From assembly GCA_045644145.1 (NCBI GenBank), contig JAZRGK010000025.1:1-64000 (forward strand): 64,000 bases of DNA. Direction: 5' to 3'. Numbering within the stretch: the stretch's first letter is position 1; each line of letters starts with the position of its first letter. A model generated the notes under the pieces. The model ran no database searches, was not told the DNA's origin, and saw nothing but the letters and a program-made list of their open reading frames with translations. Positions 1 through 8,441 of the stretch are shown one piece after another. Position numbers and translations under genes: made by a program. Origin of the DNA: Flemingiibacterium sp045644145. GTDB lineage: Bacteria > Bacillota > Clostridia > Oscillospirales > CAG-272.

Positions 1-187
1 GTTCAGTTTCCCTGTATATCTGTGAAAAGAAGCTTTCGTAATCGAATTCCGCACCGGGATCAATAACAACACCATCGTTAACTATGCGAATATCAGCAGT
101 ATCCTCACATCCCACACAAAGCAGTGCAGTCACCAATAATATCGACGCAGCACACATTACCTTAACATGATTCCCCTTATTTTTCAT
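1..187 (-). CDS. Putative lipoprotein, 3' end outside window
   Basis: Only the first 62 codons are present; the gene runs off the left edge. The reading frame begins MKNKGNHVKV, followed by a hydrophobic stretch and a Cys at residue 27 preceded by LLCVG, a plausible but imperfect lipobox (Cys rather than Leu at -3). This suggests a membrane-anchored exported lipoprotein. The start lies 7 bp after the mutS2 stop, with a GAGGT element about 15 bases upstream inside the mutS2 end, so it is probably co-transcribed with mutS2. No domain can be recognised in the visible part. The function is unknown. Confidence 0.6.
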   Translation of the reverse strand, partial: MKNKGNHVKVMCAASILLVTALLCVGCEDTADIRIVNDGVVIDPGAEFDYESFFSQIYRETE

Positions 188-194
188 ACCGAAA

Positions 195-2585
195 TCACTT
201 GACCTCAACCACGGTAACGCCAAGATCTCCCTCGCCGTACTTGCCGTAACGGTATGATACGACGCGGGGATCTTTTTTCAGATACTGCCACAGCGCATTT
301 TTCAGCGCACCTGTACCCTTGCCATGGATAAGTCTGAGAGAATGAATCCCGGCTATATGCGCTTCATCGAAGTACTTGTCAACCATATACCATGCATCGT
401 CACCATTAAGACCGCGCAGATCAATTTCATTCTTAAAATCTCTGGAAACGGTAACACGGTATTTATCTGCCGAAATCTGCTTCTTTTGGGCATCGGTAAA
501 GGTGACCTTGTTTTCATCAAGCAGCATAAGGTTTGACACCTTGGTGCGAGTCTTGATGATTCCTGCCTGAACATTAACATTCCCGTCCTTGTCGGGAGTG
601 TCCAGCACAACGCCTTTTTTGTTTATATTGATAAGCAGAACATCATCGCCCTTTTTAAGGGGACGGGGCAGAACATAGTCTTCCGCCACTTTTTCCATAA
701 CCGGATTTATCTTGTTGTCGCTCTCTCTGAGGTGTTTTCTTATATTTCTGCGTGATTCCTCAAGGGTAGCGGCAAGATTTGCGCTTTCACGCTCTTTTTT
801 CACTTTTTCAAGCTGTTCCATGACGTATTCGCTTGAAATCTTCGCGCTTTCCACAATGGATACAGCCTGCGCCCTTGCCTTTTCAAGCTCACGCTCCGCA
901 AGAGCAAGCTGATCTGCGATTTTCTTCTCGTTCTGAGCCTTGTATTCTTCAAATTCCCGGCGCAGACGTTCAGCCTCAGCCAGATTTTTATCCATTTCGA
1001 GGCGGCTCGCCTCAAGCTTTTCTATAACATCCTCAAAATGCTTGTTTTCCGCGCTGACAAGCGCCTTTGCACGTTCTACGATCTCATCTGAAAGACCAAG
1101 CTTTGAGGAAATTGCAAAAGCGTTGGATTTACCCGGTGTACCTATAATAAGGCGATAAGTGGGCTTCAGAGTGTTAACGTCAAACTCGCAGGATGCGTTT
1201 ACAAATCCCGGAGTTTCAAGAGCAAAAGCCTTTAGCTCCGCATAATGGGTAGTAGCCGCGCAAAGCGCTCCAACCGAGCGCACCTTTTCAAGCACAGCAA
1301 TAGCGAGTGCCGCGCCCTCTACAGGGTCTGTACCTGCGCCAAGCTCATCTATAAGAACAAGGGAGCGCGCATTGACCTTTTCCGTAATTCCGACAATATT
1401 TACCATGTGAGATGAGAACGTGGACAGCGACTGCTCAATGGACTGCTCATCACCGATGTCGGCGAATATATCGTCAAAAATGCAAATCTCCGATGTGTCG
1501 GATGCCGGAATATGAAGCCCGGACTGTGCCATAAGGGCAAAAAGTCCAAGCGTCTTTATAGTAACCGTTTTACCGCCGGTATTGGGACCGGTGATAACGA
1601 GGGTACTCATATCACCGCCGAGAGTCACCGTAATAGGGACAACCTTTTTCGCGTCAAGAAGGGGATGGCGAGCGCGGATAAGATTCATCCGTCTGTCGCC
1701 GGTGATTCTTGCAGGTGTTCCGTCAAGCTTAAATGAAAGCTCGCTTTTTGCAAATATAAACGCAAGCTCCGTAATATTTCTGTAGTTTAACCGTATAGCC
1801 TGCTCTATTGCGCCACAGGCTTCGGATAGCTCGGTAAGAATCCGCTCGATCTCGTTTGCCTCTTTAACCTGAAGCACGCGAAGCTCGTTATTTGCCTCAA
1901 CTACCGAAAGCGGCTCTATAAAAAGCGTTGCGCCTGATGCCGACGTATCATGCACAAGACCGCGAACATCGTTTTTACACTCCACCTTAACGGGGATAAC
2001 ATAGCGGCCGTTGCGCATAGTTATGATATTTTCCTGAAGATACTTTGAATACGCACCGCTTATAAAGCTCTGGAGAGAGTCCTTTATGCGGTTGTTGGTA
2101 TTCTTCATCTTGCGTCTGATATTTGAAAGCTCCGGACTTGCCTCATCGGCAACGGTTTCCTCGGAAATTATGGCAGTGTATATTCTGTCCTCTAATTTCT
2201 TGTCCGGAATAAGCCGCTCAAATATGCTGTCAACCGATAAATTCTCTCTGCGGTCGGTGCGGAGATATTCGAGAAGCGAGCGAGATGTGCGAAGCACATT
2301 GGCAATATCAAGAAGGTCACGCTGGCTGAGCACCGCGCCCTTTGCGGCACGCTCCGCCGCATCGCACACGTCCTTTACCCTGCCAAAAGATGGCATACCC
2401 TTAACGGTCTGCAAAGCCTTTGCCTCGGTAGTTTCACGCTGCATGCGTATTATGCGGTCAGGATCGGTTTCGGGCTTAAGCGCCAGCGCAAGCTCACGGG
2501 AGCCCTCTGTTGGCGCACATTCCGCCAGCATTAAAAGTATTTTATCGTATTCCAGAGTTTTTATAGCTCTTTTATATCTGCTCAA
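195..2585 (-). CDS. mutS2: Endonuclease MutS2 (MutS homologue with Smr domain)
   Basis: A 796-residue protein, the usual MutS2 length. It has a MutS-type core and ATPase with Walker A GPNTGGKT near residues 333-340 and a Walker B/D-loop segment LVLIDELGAGTD near 409-420. A charged coiled-coil region (about 510-610) follows, and a C-terminal Smr nuclease domain with DLRG and HGKGTG motifs covers the last 80 residues. There is no N-terminal mismatch-recognition domain, which separates it from MutS. MutS2 proteins act in suppression of recombination and, in Bacillus, in rescue of collided ribosomes. It is the last clear gene of era-recO-mutS2 and starts 28 bp after recO. Confidence 0.95.
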   Translation of the reverse strand: MSRYKRAIKTLEYDKILLMLAECAPTEGSRELALALKPETDPDRIIRMQRETTEAKALQTVKGMPSFGRVKDVCDAAERAAKGAVLSQRDLLDIANVLRTSRSLLEYLRTDRRENLSVDSIFERLIPDKKLEDRIYTAIISEETVADEASPELSNIRRKMKNTNNRIKDSLQSFISGAYSKYLQENIITMRNGRYVIPVKVECKNDVRGLVHDTSASGATLFIEPLSVVEANNELRVLQVKEANEIERILTELSEACGAIEQAIRLNYRNITELAFIFAKSELSFKLDGTPARITGDRRMNLIRARHPLLDAKKVVPITVTLGGDMSTLVITGPNTGGKTVTIKTLGLFALMAQSGLHIPASDTSEICIFDDIFADIGDEQSIEQSLSTFSSHMVNIVGITEKVNARSLVLIDELGAGTDPVEGAALAIAVLEKVRSVGALCAATTHYAELKAFALETPGFVNASCEFDVNTLKPTYRLIIGTPGKSNAFAISSKLGLSDEIVERAKALVSAENKHFEDVIEKLEASRLEMDKNLAEAERLRREFEEYKAQNEKKIADQLALAERELEKARAQAVSIVESAKISSEYVMEQLEKVKKERESANLAATLEESRRNIRKHLRESDNKINPVMEKVAEDYVLPRPLKKGDDVLLININKKGVVLDTPDKDGNVNVQAGIIKTRTKVSNLMLLDENKVTFTDAQKKQISADKYRVTVSRDFKNEIDLRGLNGDDAWYMVDKYFDEAHIAGIHSLRLIHGKGTGALKNALWQYLKKDPRVVSYRYGKYGEGDLGVTVVEVK

Positions 2586-2613
2586 TTACAACATTCCTTT
2601 CAGGGGATAAGTA

Positions 2614-3408
2614 TTACCACGCAAGCATGTCAAGGACAGAAAAATGGTGATCCACATGATTTTCAAGATATTTTTCACATGCAGACGAAAACTCCACAAG
2701 CGGCACATCCGTCAGCGTAAAGGAAAAAATTTTTGACATGTCTGCGTATATAGCATGCTGCATTGCAAGCACAGCGGCAGGTGAAAGCGGTATTATTATC
2801 TGCGCCGTGTTCATTTTATCCACCGTGCGCTCATTTTCTATGAAGGTTTCCTTATGTACTCTTTCGGAGCAATCCCTGCAAGTCATGCTTCCTGCCATTA
2901 CATTTAGAAGCATGTGGGAGCTTTCCACGCCGTGTCCGCACACCTGACAGTTTACAACATTGGGAGCGAATCCGCAAATAGTGGCAAGACGCATTTCGTA
3001 TGCGCCTTTAACAAGCCGCAATGGCTTGTCCTTTAAATGCGTAAGCGCCCAAAGGGTATTAAGCGCAAGCCGAAGCAGTTCCGGCTCCGGAACTTCTTCG
3101 CTTGACACATACTCCGCCGTGTTAAGCACATAGGTTCCAACGGTCATTTTGTCGAAATCCTCGCACAGATGAAAATAATTCTCAATAAGCGAGGCTTCGT
3201 TGAGGGTGTACTTTCCCTCGCGCTCATAAAGCACAAATTCGCTGTAGCAGAATATCTGCGTGGAACCGGTAAACGGCCCTCTCAGCCTCACAGCACCGCG
3301 CACCAGCACCGATATCCTGCCGCGCTCGGCTGTAAGTACATTTATATATCTGGCATTTGCGTTTATTACCGTTTCACGGAGAACAAGTCCTTTTACGGTG
3401 TGAAGCAT
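2614..3408 (-). CDS. recO: DNA repair protein RecO
   Basis: A 264-residue RecO, the normal length. It has an N-terminal OB-fold and a helical C-terminal half carrying a zinc-ligand set: Cys154, Cys157, Cys177 and Cys180 (CQVC ... CRDC), as in Gram-positive RecO. RecO loads RecA with RecF/RecR during gap repair and recombination; recR lies in the same window at 44773-45372. The start is 1 bp after the era stop, so translation is probably coupled. The neighbours era and mutS2 are the common Clostridia arrangement. Confidence 0.93.
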   Translation of the reverse strand: MLHTVKGLVLRETVINANARYINVLTAERGRISVLVRGAVRLRGPFTGSTQIFCYSEFVLYEREGKYTLNEASLIENYFHLCEDFDKMTVGTYVLNTAEYVSSEEVPEPELLRLALNTLWALTHLKDKPLRLVKGAYEMRLATICGFAPNVVNCQVCGHGVESSHMLLNVMAGSMTCRDCSERVHKETFIENERTVDKMNTAQIIIPLSPAAVLAMQHAIYADMSKIFSFTLTDVPLVEFSSACEKYLENHVDHHFSVLDMLAW

Positions 3409-3409
3409 C

Positions 3410-4294
3410 TTATTCTTCCGTAAAGCCGAAGCTGTTTAAAAGTCCGGCATTATCGCGCCAATTTTCTTTTACCTTTACCCAAAGGTCAAGATGCACCTGC
3501 ACGCCAAAGAAGGCTTCCATATCTTCCCTTGCCCATGTGCCGACTTTTTTCAGTGCCGCGCCGCCTTTTCCGATAATGATACCCTTGTGGGAATCCTTCT
3601 CGCAGAATATCTCGGCTCTTATTTTGATTATGGTCTTTTTTTCTTCAAAAGCTTCTATCACAACAGCCGTGCCGTGGGGGATCTCATCATTCAGCGTGCG
3701 AAGCAGCTTTTCTCTGATGATCTCTGCCGCAAGCATACGCTCGGGCTGATCTGTAAGCATGTCCTCAGGGAAGAACCATCCGCTTTCGTGAAGCAGCTTT
3801 GCCGCTTCCTCGGTAACGATATGAACGCCCTCGCCTTTTACCGCCGCCATTGGAATGACAGCCGCGAAATTGCACAGCGCAGAATACGCCATTATGCACT
3901 CGGCAACCTTATTTGCGTTTACCGTATCGGTCTTATTTATGGCGAGTATAACGGGAATCTCCTGCTTTGAAAAGCGTTTCAGCATAGAAGTTTCCACATC
4001 GGATATAGGCTTTGCGGCATCCACCACAAGTATTGCCGCATCCACCTCGCCGATTGCCGAATTAATAGTTTTCACCATATAGTCGCCAAGCTTGTTCTTG
4101 GGACTAAGCATACCGGGGGTATCAAGGAAAACAAACTGATTCTCTCCCTCTGTCAGTATGCCCGTAATACGGTTTCGGGTAGTCTGGGGTTTATTTGAAA
4201 CTATAGATATCTTCTCACCGAGAAGTGCGTTTAACAGCGTGGATTTTCCCACATTGGGACGTCCGACTATAGCTATAAAGCCTGTTTTTGTCAT
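3410..4294 (-). CDS. era: GTPase Era
   Basis: A 294-residue protein with a complete G domain: GRPNVGKS (P-loop, residues 11-18), DTPG (G3) and NKTD (G4). A C-terminal KH domain carries the GIIIGKGG motif. Era binds the 3' end of 16S rRNA and helps mature the 30S subunit. The upstream neighbour ybeY also acts on 16S rRNA 3' processing, so the two form a ribosome-maturation block. A near-consensus promoter (TAGACA-17-TATAAT) lies just upstream at 4353-4381, so era-recO-mutS2 can be transcribed separately from ybeY. Confidence 0.97.
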   Translation of the reverse strand: MTKTGFIAIVGRPNVGKSTLLNALLGEKISIVSNKPQTTRNRITGILTEGENQFVFLDTPGMLSPKNKLGDYMVKTINSAIGEVDAAILVVDAAKPISDVETSMLKRFSKQEIPVILAINKTDTVNANKVAECIMAYSALCNFAAVIPMAAVKGEGVHIVTEEAAKLLHESGWFFPEDMLTDQPERMLAAEIIREKLLRTLNDEIPHGTAVVIEAFEEKKTIIKIRAEIFCEKDSHKGIIIGKGGAALKKVGTWAREDMEAFFGVQVHLDLWVKVKENWRDNAGLLNSFGFTEE

Positions 4295-4352
4295 TTTCTT
4301 CTATCCTTTTGGTGTATTTGAATAAACAGGGAAATAATTCCCGCCGCCTATA

Positions 4353-4381
4353 ATTATAGCACAAAATTTTTCGGTTGTCTA
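4353..4381 (-). promoter_or_regulatory. Sigma-A-type promoter for era-recO-mutS2
   Basis: On the minus strand TAGACA and TATAAT are separated by exactly 17 bp. The -10 box lies about 60 bp upstream of the era start. The -35 box falls within the 7-base loop of the hairpin that follows ybeY. Predicted by eye. Confidence 0.7.
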
Positions 4382-4390
4382 TACCGAAAA
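4366..4390 (-). terminator. Hairpin terminator after ybeY, overlapping the era promoter
   Basis: Arms TTTTCGGT and ACCGAAAA flank a 7-base loop, directly after the ybeY stop and followed on the minus strand by a short T-rich tract (AATTTTG). The loop is the -35 box of the era promoter, so termination and initiation signals share sequence. Confidence 0.55.
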
Positions 4391-4391
4391 T

Positions 4392-4868
4392 TCAGCGTGT
4401 GATCCCCATATGACCAAGCACAGCTTCCTGCTTATCGCACATTTCTTTTTCATCCTCAGCCGACGTCACATGATCATATCCGAGAAGATGTAGCACAGAA
4501 TGTACGGTAAGGAAAGCCACCTCTCTTGTATAGCTGTGACCAAGCTCAGCCGCCTGCTCACGGGCACGTTCGAGGGAGATAACAATATCGCCGAGTATAA
4601 CTGCCTCGTTGCCCATATTAATATCGTATTCGCCGTCCTCGCCTATCATGGGGAAGGAGAGCACATCTGTGGCAGAATCAATATCACGGTGTTCCTTGTT
4701 TATCTCGCGGATCCCCTCATTATCTGTAAAAGTCACGGAGATTTCGGACGTGCACTGGAAATCCTCATACGCCAGCGCCGCATAAACAGCCGCCTTCACA
4801 AGACAGCGAAGCTCCGCTGTTACATTTTCCTTATCCTGCTCATTTGTAAAATGGATATAGTGTTTCAT
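4392..4868 (-). CDS. ybeY: Endoribonuclease YbeY (16S rRNA maturation)
   Basis: A 158-residue UPF0054 metalloprotein. It carries the family signature HSVLHLLGYDH near residues 122-132, whose three His residues bind the metal. YbeY takes part in 16S rRNA 3' maturation and ribosome quality control. The start codon overlaps the stop of phoH (ATGA), a translational coupling seen widely between phoH and ybeY. The chosen start has an AAGGA element 9 bases upstream. Confidence 0.95.
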   Translation of the reverse strand: MKHYIHFTNEQDKENVTAELRCLVKAAVYAALAYEDFQCTSEISVTFTDNEGIREINKEHRDIDSATDVLSFPMIGEDGEYDINMGNEAVILGDIVISLERAREQAAELGHSYTREVAFLTVHSVLHLLGYDHVTSAEDEKEMCDKQEAVLGHMGITR

Positions 4869-5875
4869 TGTTCGTTATCCTTTCTGATTTTGTATTTCTG
4901 TTTGGTTTTATCATAGTTTTCGTAAGCTAAAATTATCTTCTGCACAAGTCTGTGGCGCACCACGTCGTGCTCACTAAATCTGTGTACGGCAATATCATCG
5001 ATTCCCTCAAGAATCTTAACCGCCTCAGCAAGACCGCTTTTCTTGCCGAAAGGCAGGTCGGTCTGGGTAAGGTCACCGGTCACCACCGCCTTTGAATTGA
5101 AGCCAAGACGTGTCAAAAACATCTTCATTTGCTCCGGGGTGGTATTCTGTGCCTCATCAAGGATGATGAACGCATCGTCCAGTGTGCGTCCGCGCATATA
5201 GGCAAGGGGCGCTATCTCGATAATACCGCGCTCAACATATTTCAGGTATGCATCCGTGCCAAGCATCTCGTAAAGAGCATCGTAAAGCGGCCTTAAATAT
5301 GGGTCGATCTTATTCTGCAGATCGCCCGGCAAAAAGCCAAGCTTCTCGCCAGCCTCAACCGCAGGACGTGTGAGGATTATGCGCTCCACCTGCTTTGATT
5401 TGAGCGCCGTCACCGCCATTGCTACGGCAAGGAACGTTTTACCCGTACCTGCCGGGCCTATACCCATGACCACCGTATTCTTCTTTATTGCAGTTACATA
5501 TTTCTTTTGACCGACAGTTTTTGCCTTTATGGGTTTGCCGCGAGTTGTAAGGCAAATGGCATCGTCATCAAGCTCGTTAAGCTCGCTGTTTTTGCCGTCG
5601 GATACCATGGCGATAACGTAGTCCACGTTCTGCTCCGTAAGGGAGTTGCCAAGCTTCGCCATGCGCTTAAGGTATCCAAGGGCATCTACGGCACGCTCAA
5701 CCGAAGCAAGCTCCGCACCGTTTACGCTCACCGCGTTGCCGGCAGTATTTATGCTGTCCTTTGAGCGTATTGTAACACCAAAAGCCCTCTCCAGCTTCTC
5801 AAGATTGGCATCAAGCTCCCCGAATAGGATCGCGGTCTGCTCGGGGGAATCCGTCAGTATTGTCTTTTCGGGCAT
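4865..5875 (-). CDS. phoH: PhoH-family ATPase (PhoH/YbeZ type)
   Basis: A 336-residue P-loop protein with Walker A GPAGTGKT at residues 140-147 and Walker B FIILDEAQN. The N-terminal part resembles the nucleic-acid-binding region of PhoH/YbeZ. The family is proposed to act as an RNA helicase-like partner of YbeY, which is encoded immediately downstream with a 4-bp overlap. The start has an AGGAG element 7 bases upstream and lies 17 bp after yqfD. Confidence 0.93.
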   Translation of the reverse strand: MPEKTILTDSPEQTAILFGELDANLEKLERAFGVTIRSKDSINTAGNAVSVNGAELASVERAVDALGYLKRMAKLGNSLTEQNVDYVIAMVSDGKNSELNELDDDAICLTTRGKPIKAKTVGQKKYVTAIKKNTVVMGIGPAGTGKTFLAVAMAVTALKSKQVERIILTRPAVEAGEKLGFLPGDLQNKIDPYLRPLYDALYEMLGTDAYLKYVERGIIEIAPLAYMRGRTLDDAFIILDEAQNTTPEQMKMFLTRLGFNSKAVVTGDLTQTDLPFGKKSGLAEAVKILEGIDDIAVHRFSEHDVVRHRLVQKIILAYENYDKTKQKYKIRKDNEQ

Positions 5876-5892
5876 TTTATTTCTCCTGTTTA

Positions 5893-7098
5893 TCAGTTAG
5901 TTGTATTCTCAGTATATATGGGGCGTTCCTCCGCTATATCACATACCACCGTAAGCTCACAGTCTATAATATAAACGCCCTCAGAAATGCCTGCGCTTAT
6001 TTCACGGGATACAAGCTCGCATCCCTCGGTAATAGACGCACATTCTTCCCTGAGTCTGCGGTACGCCTCGGATTTCGCCTCATCCTCGTTTAGAAGCACC
6101 GGGACTCTTTCATATTCTGTAAAAACCGCCTCATTTATCCATATAGGCACTTCAACGGCATCAAATATGCGCAGTTTTTCCTGCTTCGCTGACATATCAT
6201 ACTCTATTTTATCATATTCGGACGCCATTTTTCCCGTGTTTGCGAAAAATTTAAGTGAAATTCCGAAAATGTTCAAATATTTCTCAGAATAAACCTTGCC
6301 GGTGGCTTCACGGCTCATAGATTCTAAAGGAACTTCAATATGAACCTTCCGCTTGACCTGCGCCATCACACGCCCCCTGGCGTGAAAGAACATAAGCCCG
6401 TGCTTTCCCTCGGTTATTCCCGATGCAAGCAGTTCGCCTTGACGCACAAGCTCGTCTTCTTTGGCTATTGGCTTGCCGCGGAGTATTTCCACATATTCGA
6501 CTATACCGTCCTCTTTTGCCACAAGATTATAGGGAATACTCTCATCCGGTGCTTTTTCCGGAATCAGGGCTTCCCTTACTTCAACAAGGGCATCTGTGCC
6601 GCGCACATTAACGGATATCCATGCTATATCGTCGTATTTAAGTAAAAAGCTGTTGTGAAGATCATCGAAGTCCACCTTGGGAATATACGTCCCCACCCCA
6701 CATCCAAATCCCTGAAGACGTTCAATTATAACATCGGACGGCACGGTGCTGTTCCCCGAAACCTCGATAGTCCACACAAACTGCTCTGAGAACCACAGGA
6801 CGAAAAAAAACAGCAGAATTCCAATGGGGATACCTATTCTGCGGCGGTATCTGTGAAAAAGATACCTTAGTCCCCGCTCTTTGACAAGATTATACTTTAT
6901 CCCGCCCTTGGAAAGTATCCGTTCTACAGCCTCGCAGTCCCGCAAAGGAAGCGAAAAACAAAGTGTACCCTCTCTTATTCGCATAGCTCTGATATTTGCA
7001 CCCGAGCGTGAAAGGATATCTGCCGCCTTGCTTGCATTTTCACAAGAAACGGTGTAACTGCGGCTTCCGAGTACCCAGTTTATTAGCTTAGCACTCAT
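5893..7098 (-). CDS. yqfD: Sporulation protein YqfD
   Basis: A 401-residue YqfD-family protein. A soluble N-terminal region (about 90 residues) precedes a single transmembrane segment with the sequence GIPIGILLFFFVLWFSEQFV; the long remainder is probably outside the membrane or in the intermembrane space of the forespore. In Bacillus the gene is expressed under sigma-E in the mother cell. The ATG at 7098 is preferred to the one at 7110 because GGGG lies 6 bases upstream of it; it overlaps the end of yqfC by 11 bp. The order yqfC-yqfD-phoH-ybeY-era is typical of spore-forming Firmicutes. Confidence 0.92.
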   Translation of the reverse strand: MSAKLINWVLGSRSYTVSCENASKAADILSRSGANIRAMRIREGTLCFSLPLRDCEAVERILSKGGIKYNLVKERGLRYLFHRYRRRIGIPIGILLFFFVLWFSEQFVWTIEVSGNSTVPSDVIIERLQGFGCGVGTYIPKVDFDDLHNSFLLKYDDIAWISVNVRGTDALVEVREALIPEKAPDESIPYNLVAKEDGIVEYVEILRGKPIAKEDELVRQGELLASGITEGKHGLMFFHARGRVMAQVKRKVHIEVPLESMSREATGKVYSEKYLNIFGISLKFFANTGKMASEYDKIEYDMSAKQEKLRIFDAVEVPIWINEAVFTEYERVPVLLNEDEAKSEAYRRLREECASITEGCELVSREISAGISEGVYIIDCELTVVCDIAEERPIYTENTTN

Positions 7099-7393
7099 GG
7101 GATACCCCATTTTTATCGCCGTAGTTTATACTGTGTATGATGCCGCTTACGGAAACGCGCCCCAAAGAGAAGCTTTTAAGCTCAAGCTTCGCCCCTTTCA
7201 GCGTAAGCTCGCCGTCACAGAGAAGAAGGCTCACCTCGCTGTCCGTATAAGTCGCAATGCCTTCACAGCCGTCAATACAAACCTCGCGGTTTCCCACCGC
7301 TTCTATAAATGATATTCTGCCGAATGTTCCAACGGGAACATCAAGGGTTTCGCAAATCCGCTGTGACAGCGGTTTTTTATTTTTTTTACTCAT
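7088..7393 (-). CDS. yqfC: Sporulation protein YqfC (YabP/YqfC family)
   Basis: A 101-residue beta-rich protein of the YabP/YqfC family, which includes a spore-coat-associated protein and is made in the mother cell. A further in-frame start at 7414 would add seven residues, but the ATG at 7393 has a GGGGTG ribosome binding site 5-6 bases upstream and gives the usual N-terminus MSKKNKK. It overlaps yqfD. Its upstream region is shared with the divergent ylbJ gene. Confidence 0.9.
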   Translation of the reverse strand: MSKKNKKPLSQRICETLDVPVGTFGRISFIEAVGNREVCIDGCEGIATYTDSEVSLLLCDGELTLKGAKLELKSFSLGRVSVSGIIHSINYGDKNGVSHEC

Positions 7394-7469
7394 ATTATCA
7401 CCCCGACAAAGCATAATCGTTAGTAAAGGACAACATTGTGTATCGGTTTAATAATATGAACATAAGGCT
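7394..7469. promoter_or_regulatory. Divergent yqfC/ylbJ intergenic region
   Basis: These 76 bp separate two sporulation genes transcribed away from each other. No sigma-A promoter is visible in either direction. On the yqfC strand, TTATGTT, 14 bases, then GATACACA loosely match a sigma-E arrangement (consensus -10 CATACAnT). This is a weak match and only suggestive. Confidence 0.3.
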
Positions 7470-8441
7470 GTGATTATTATAGTCGGCATAAAAACAAACC
7501 GGCAGTTTGCCGTACCGTCTTACGGAACGGTTTTTGTGTGGATATCATGCTTATGCGTACTTGTTTATTTTTTCAAAGCACCGGAGCTTGCCTCAGCTTC
7601 TGTCAAACGCGCGCTTGATATATGCGCATCCGGACTTATACCATCGCTGTTTCCATTCATCGTGCTTGTTGGCATAATGAACCGTTCAGGGCTTTCGATA
7701 TTTATATCAAAGCTCATAGGCACACCTATAAGCAAGCTTTGGGGAATCAGAAAAGAAGCGGCGTATGCTCTGTTTCTCGGCATTGTGGGCGGTTTCCCCA
7801 TAGGCGCGGTATGCGTCAGAGAACTATATGAATCGGGGGAAATCGAAAAAGAAGAAGCAGAGGGGTTACTCGCCGCAGTCAATAGCGCAAGCCCTGCGTT
7901 TTGCATAGGAATGCTTGGTATAAATCAGCTTGGCAGTGCAAAAGCCGGCATACTCCTATACCTATGTCAAATCGCCGCATCACTTGCGGTAAATCATATA
8001 GGGAAGACAACGCCAAGCCATGATGTTTGCACATACCGAAAGCCTGTCAGCACGCCTTTACCCGATATACTTACCGAAGCTGTAAGCACCGGCGGACTCA
8101 CCATGCTTAAAATATGCTCATTTGCCGTATTTTTTTCTGTTATAGGGGACGCCGTATGTCTCGCGGCAGAAAATGCCGCAGGTATATACGCATCGGCGTT
8201 TTTCGCCTCGCTTTTTGAGCTTACATTAGCAGGCAAAAAGGCGTCACTGCTGTCCGATGCCGCTTCACTTATAATATGCGCTTTCGCCGTGGGATGGTCA
8301 GGCTTTTCCGTACACATGCAGACTGCCTCGGTGCTTTCCGGGAGCGGTCTTGGGTTAAAGCGCTATTTTATAAAAAAACTGCTCCAGGGAATTCTGTGCG
8401 CACTGTTAGTGGCGGCGGCAAATTATTTTTGGGGATCGTAG
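7470..8441 (+). CDS. ylbJ: YlbJ-like sporulation integral membrane protein
   Basis: A 323-residue polytopic membrane protein of the YlbJ/nucleoside-recognition (Gate) type. It shows several hydrophobic segments (about 20-38, 50-70, 95-115, 145-175, 215-245, 265-285, 300-320) and the family segment GGFPIGA followed by a hydrophilic stretch ELYESGEIEKEEAEGLL and then ASPAFCIGMLG. YlbJ is required for spore formation in Bacillus and is a sigma-E gene. The GTG start at 7470 has only a poorly placed AAGG upstream, so the true start is uncertain. Its end overlaps the convergent RadC-like gene by 19 bp. Confidence 0.82.
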   Translation: MIIIVGIKTNRQFAVPSYGTVFVWISCLCVLVYFFKAPELASASVKRALDICASGLIPSLFPFIVLVGIMNRSGLSIFISKLIGTPISKLWGIRKEAAYALFLGIVGGFPIGAVCVRELYESGEIEKEEAEGLLAAVNSASPAFCIGMLGINQLGSAKAGILLYLCQIAASLAVNHIGKTTPSHDVCTYRKPVSTPLPDILTEAVSTGGLTMLKICSFAVFFSVIGDAVCLAAENAAGIYASAFFASLFELTLAGKKASLLSDAASLIICAFAVGWSGFSVHMQTASVLSGSGLGLKRYFIKKLLQGILCALLVAAANYFWGS

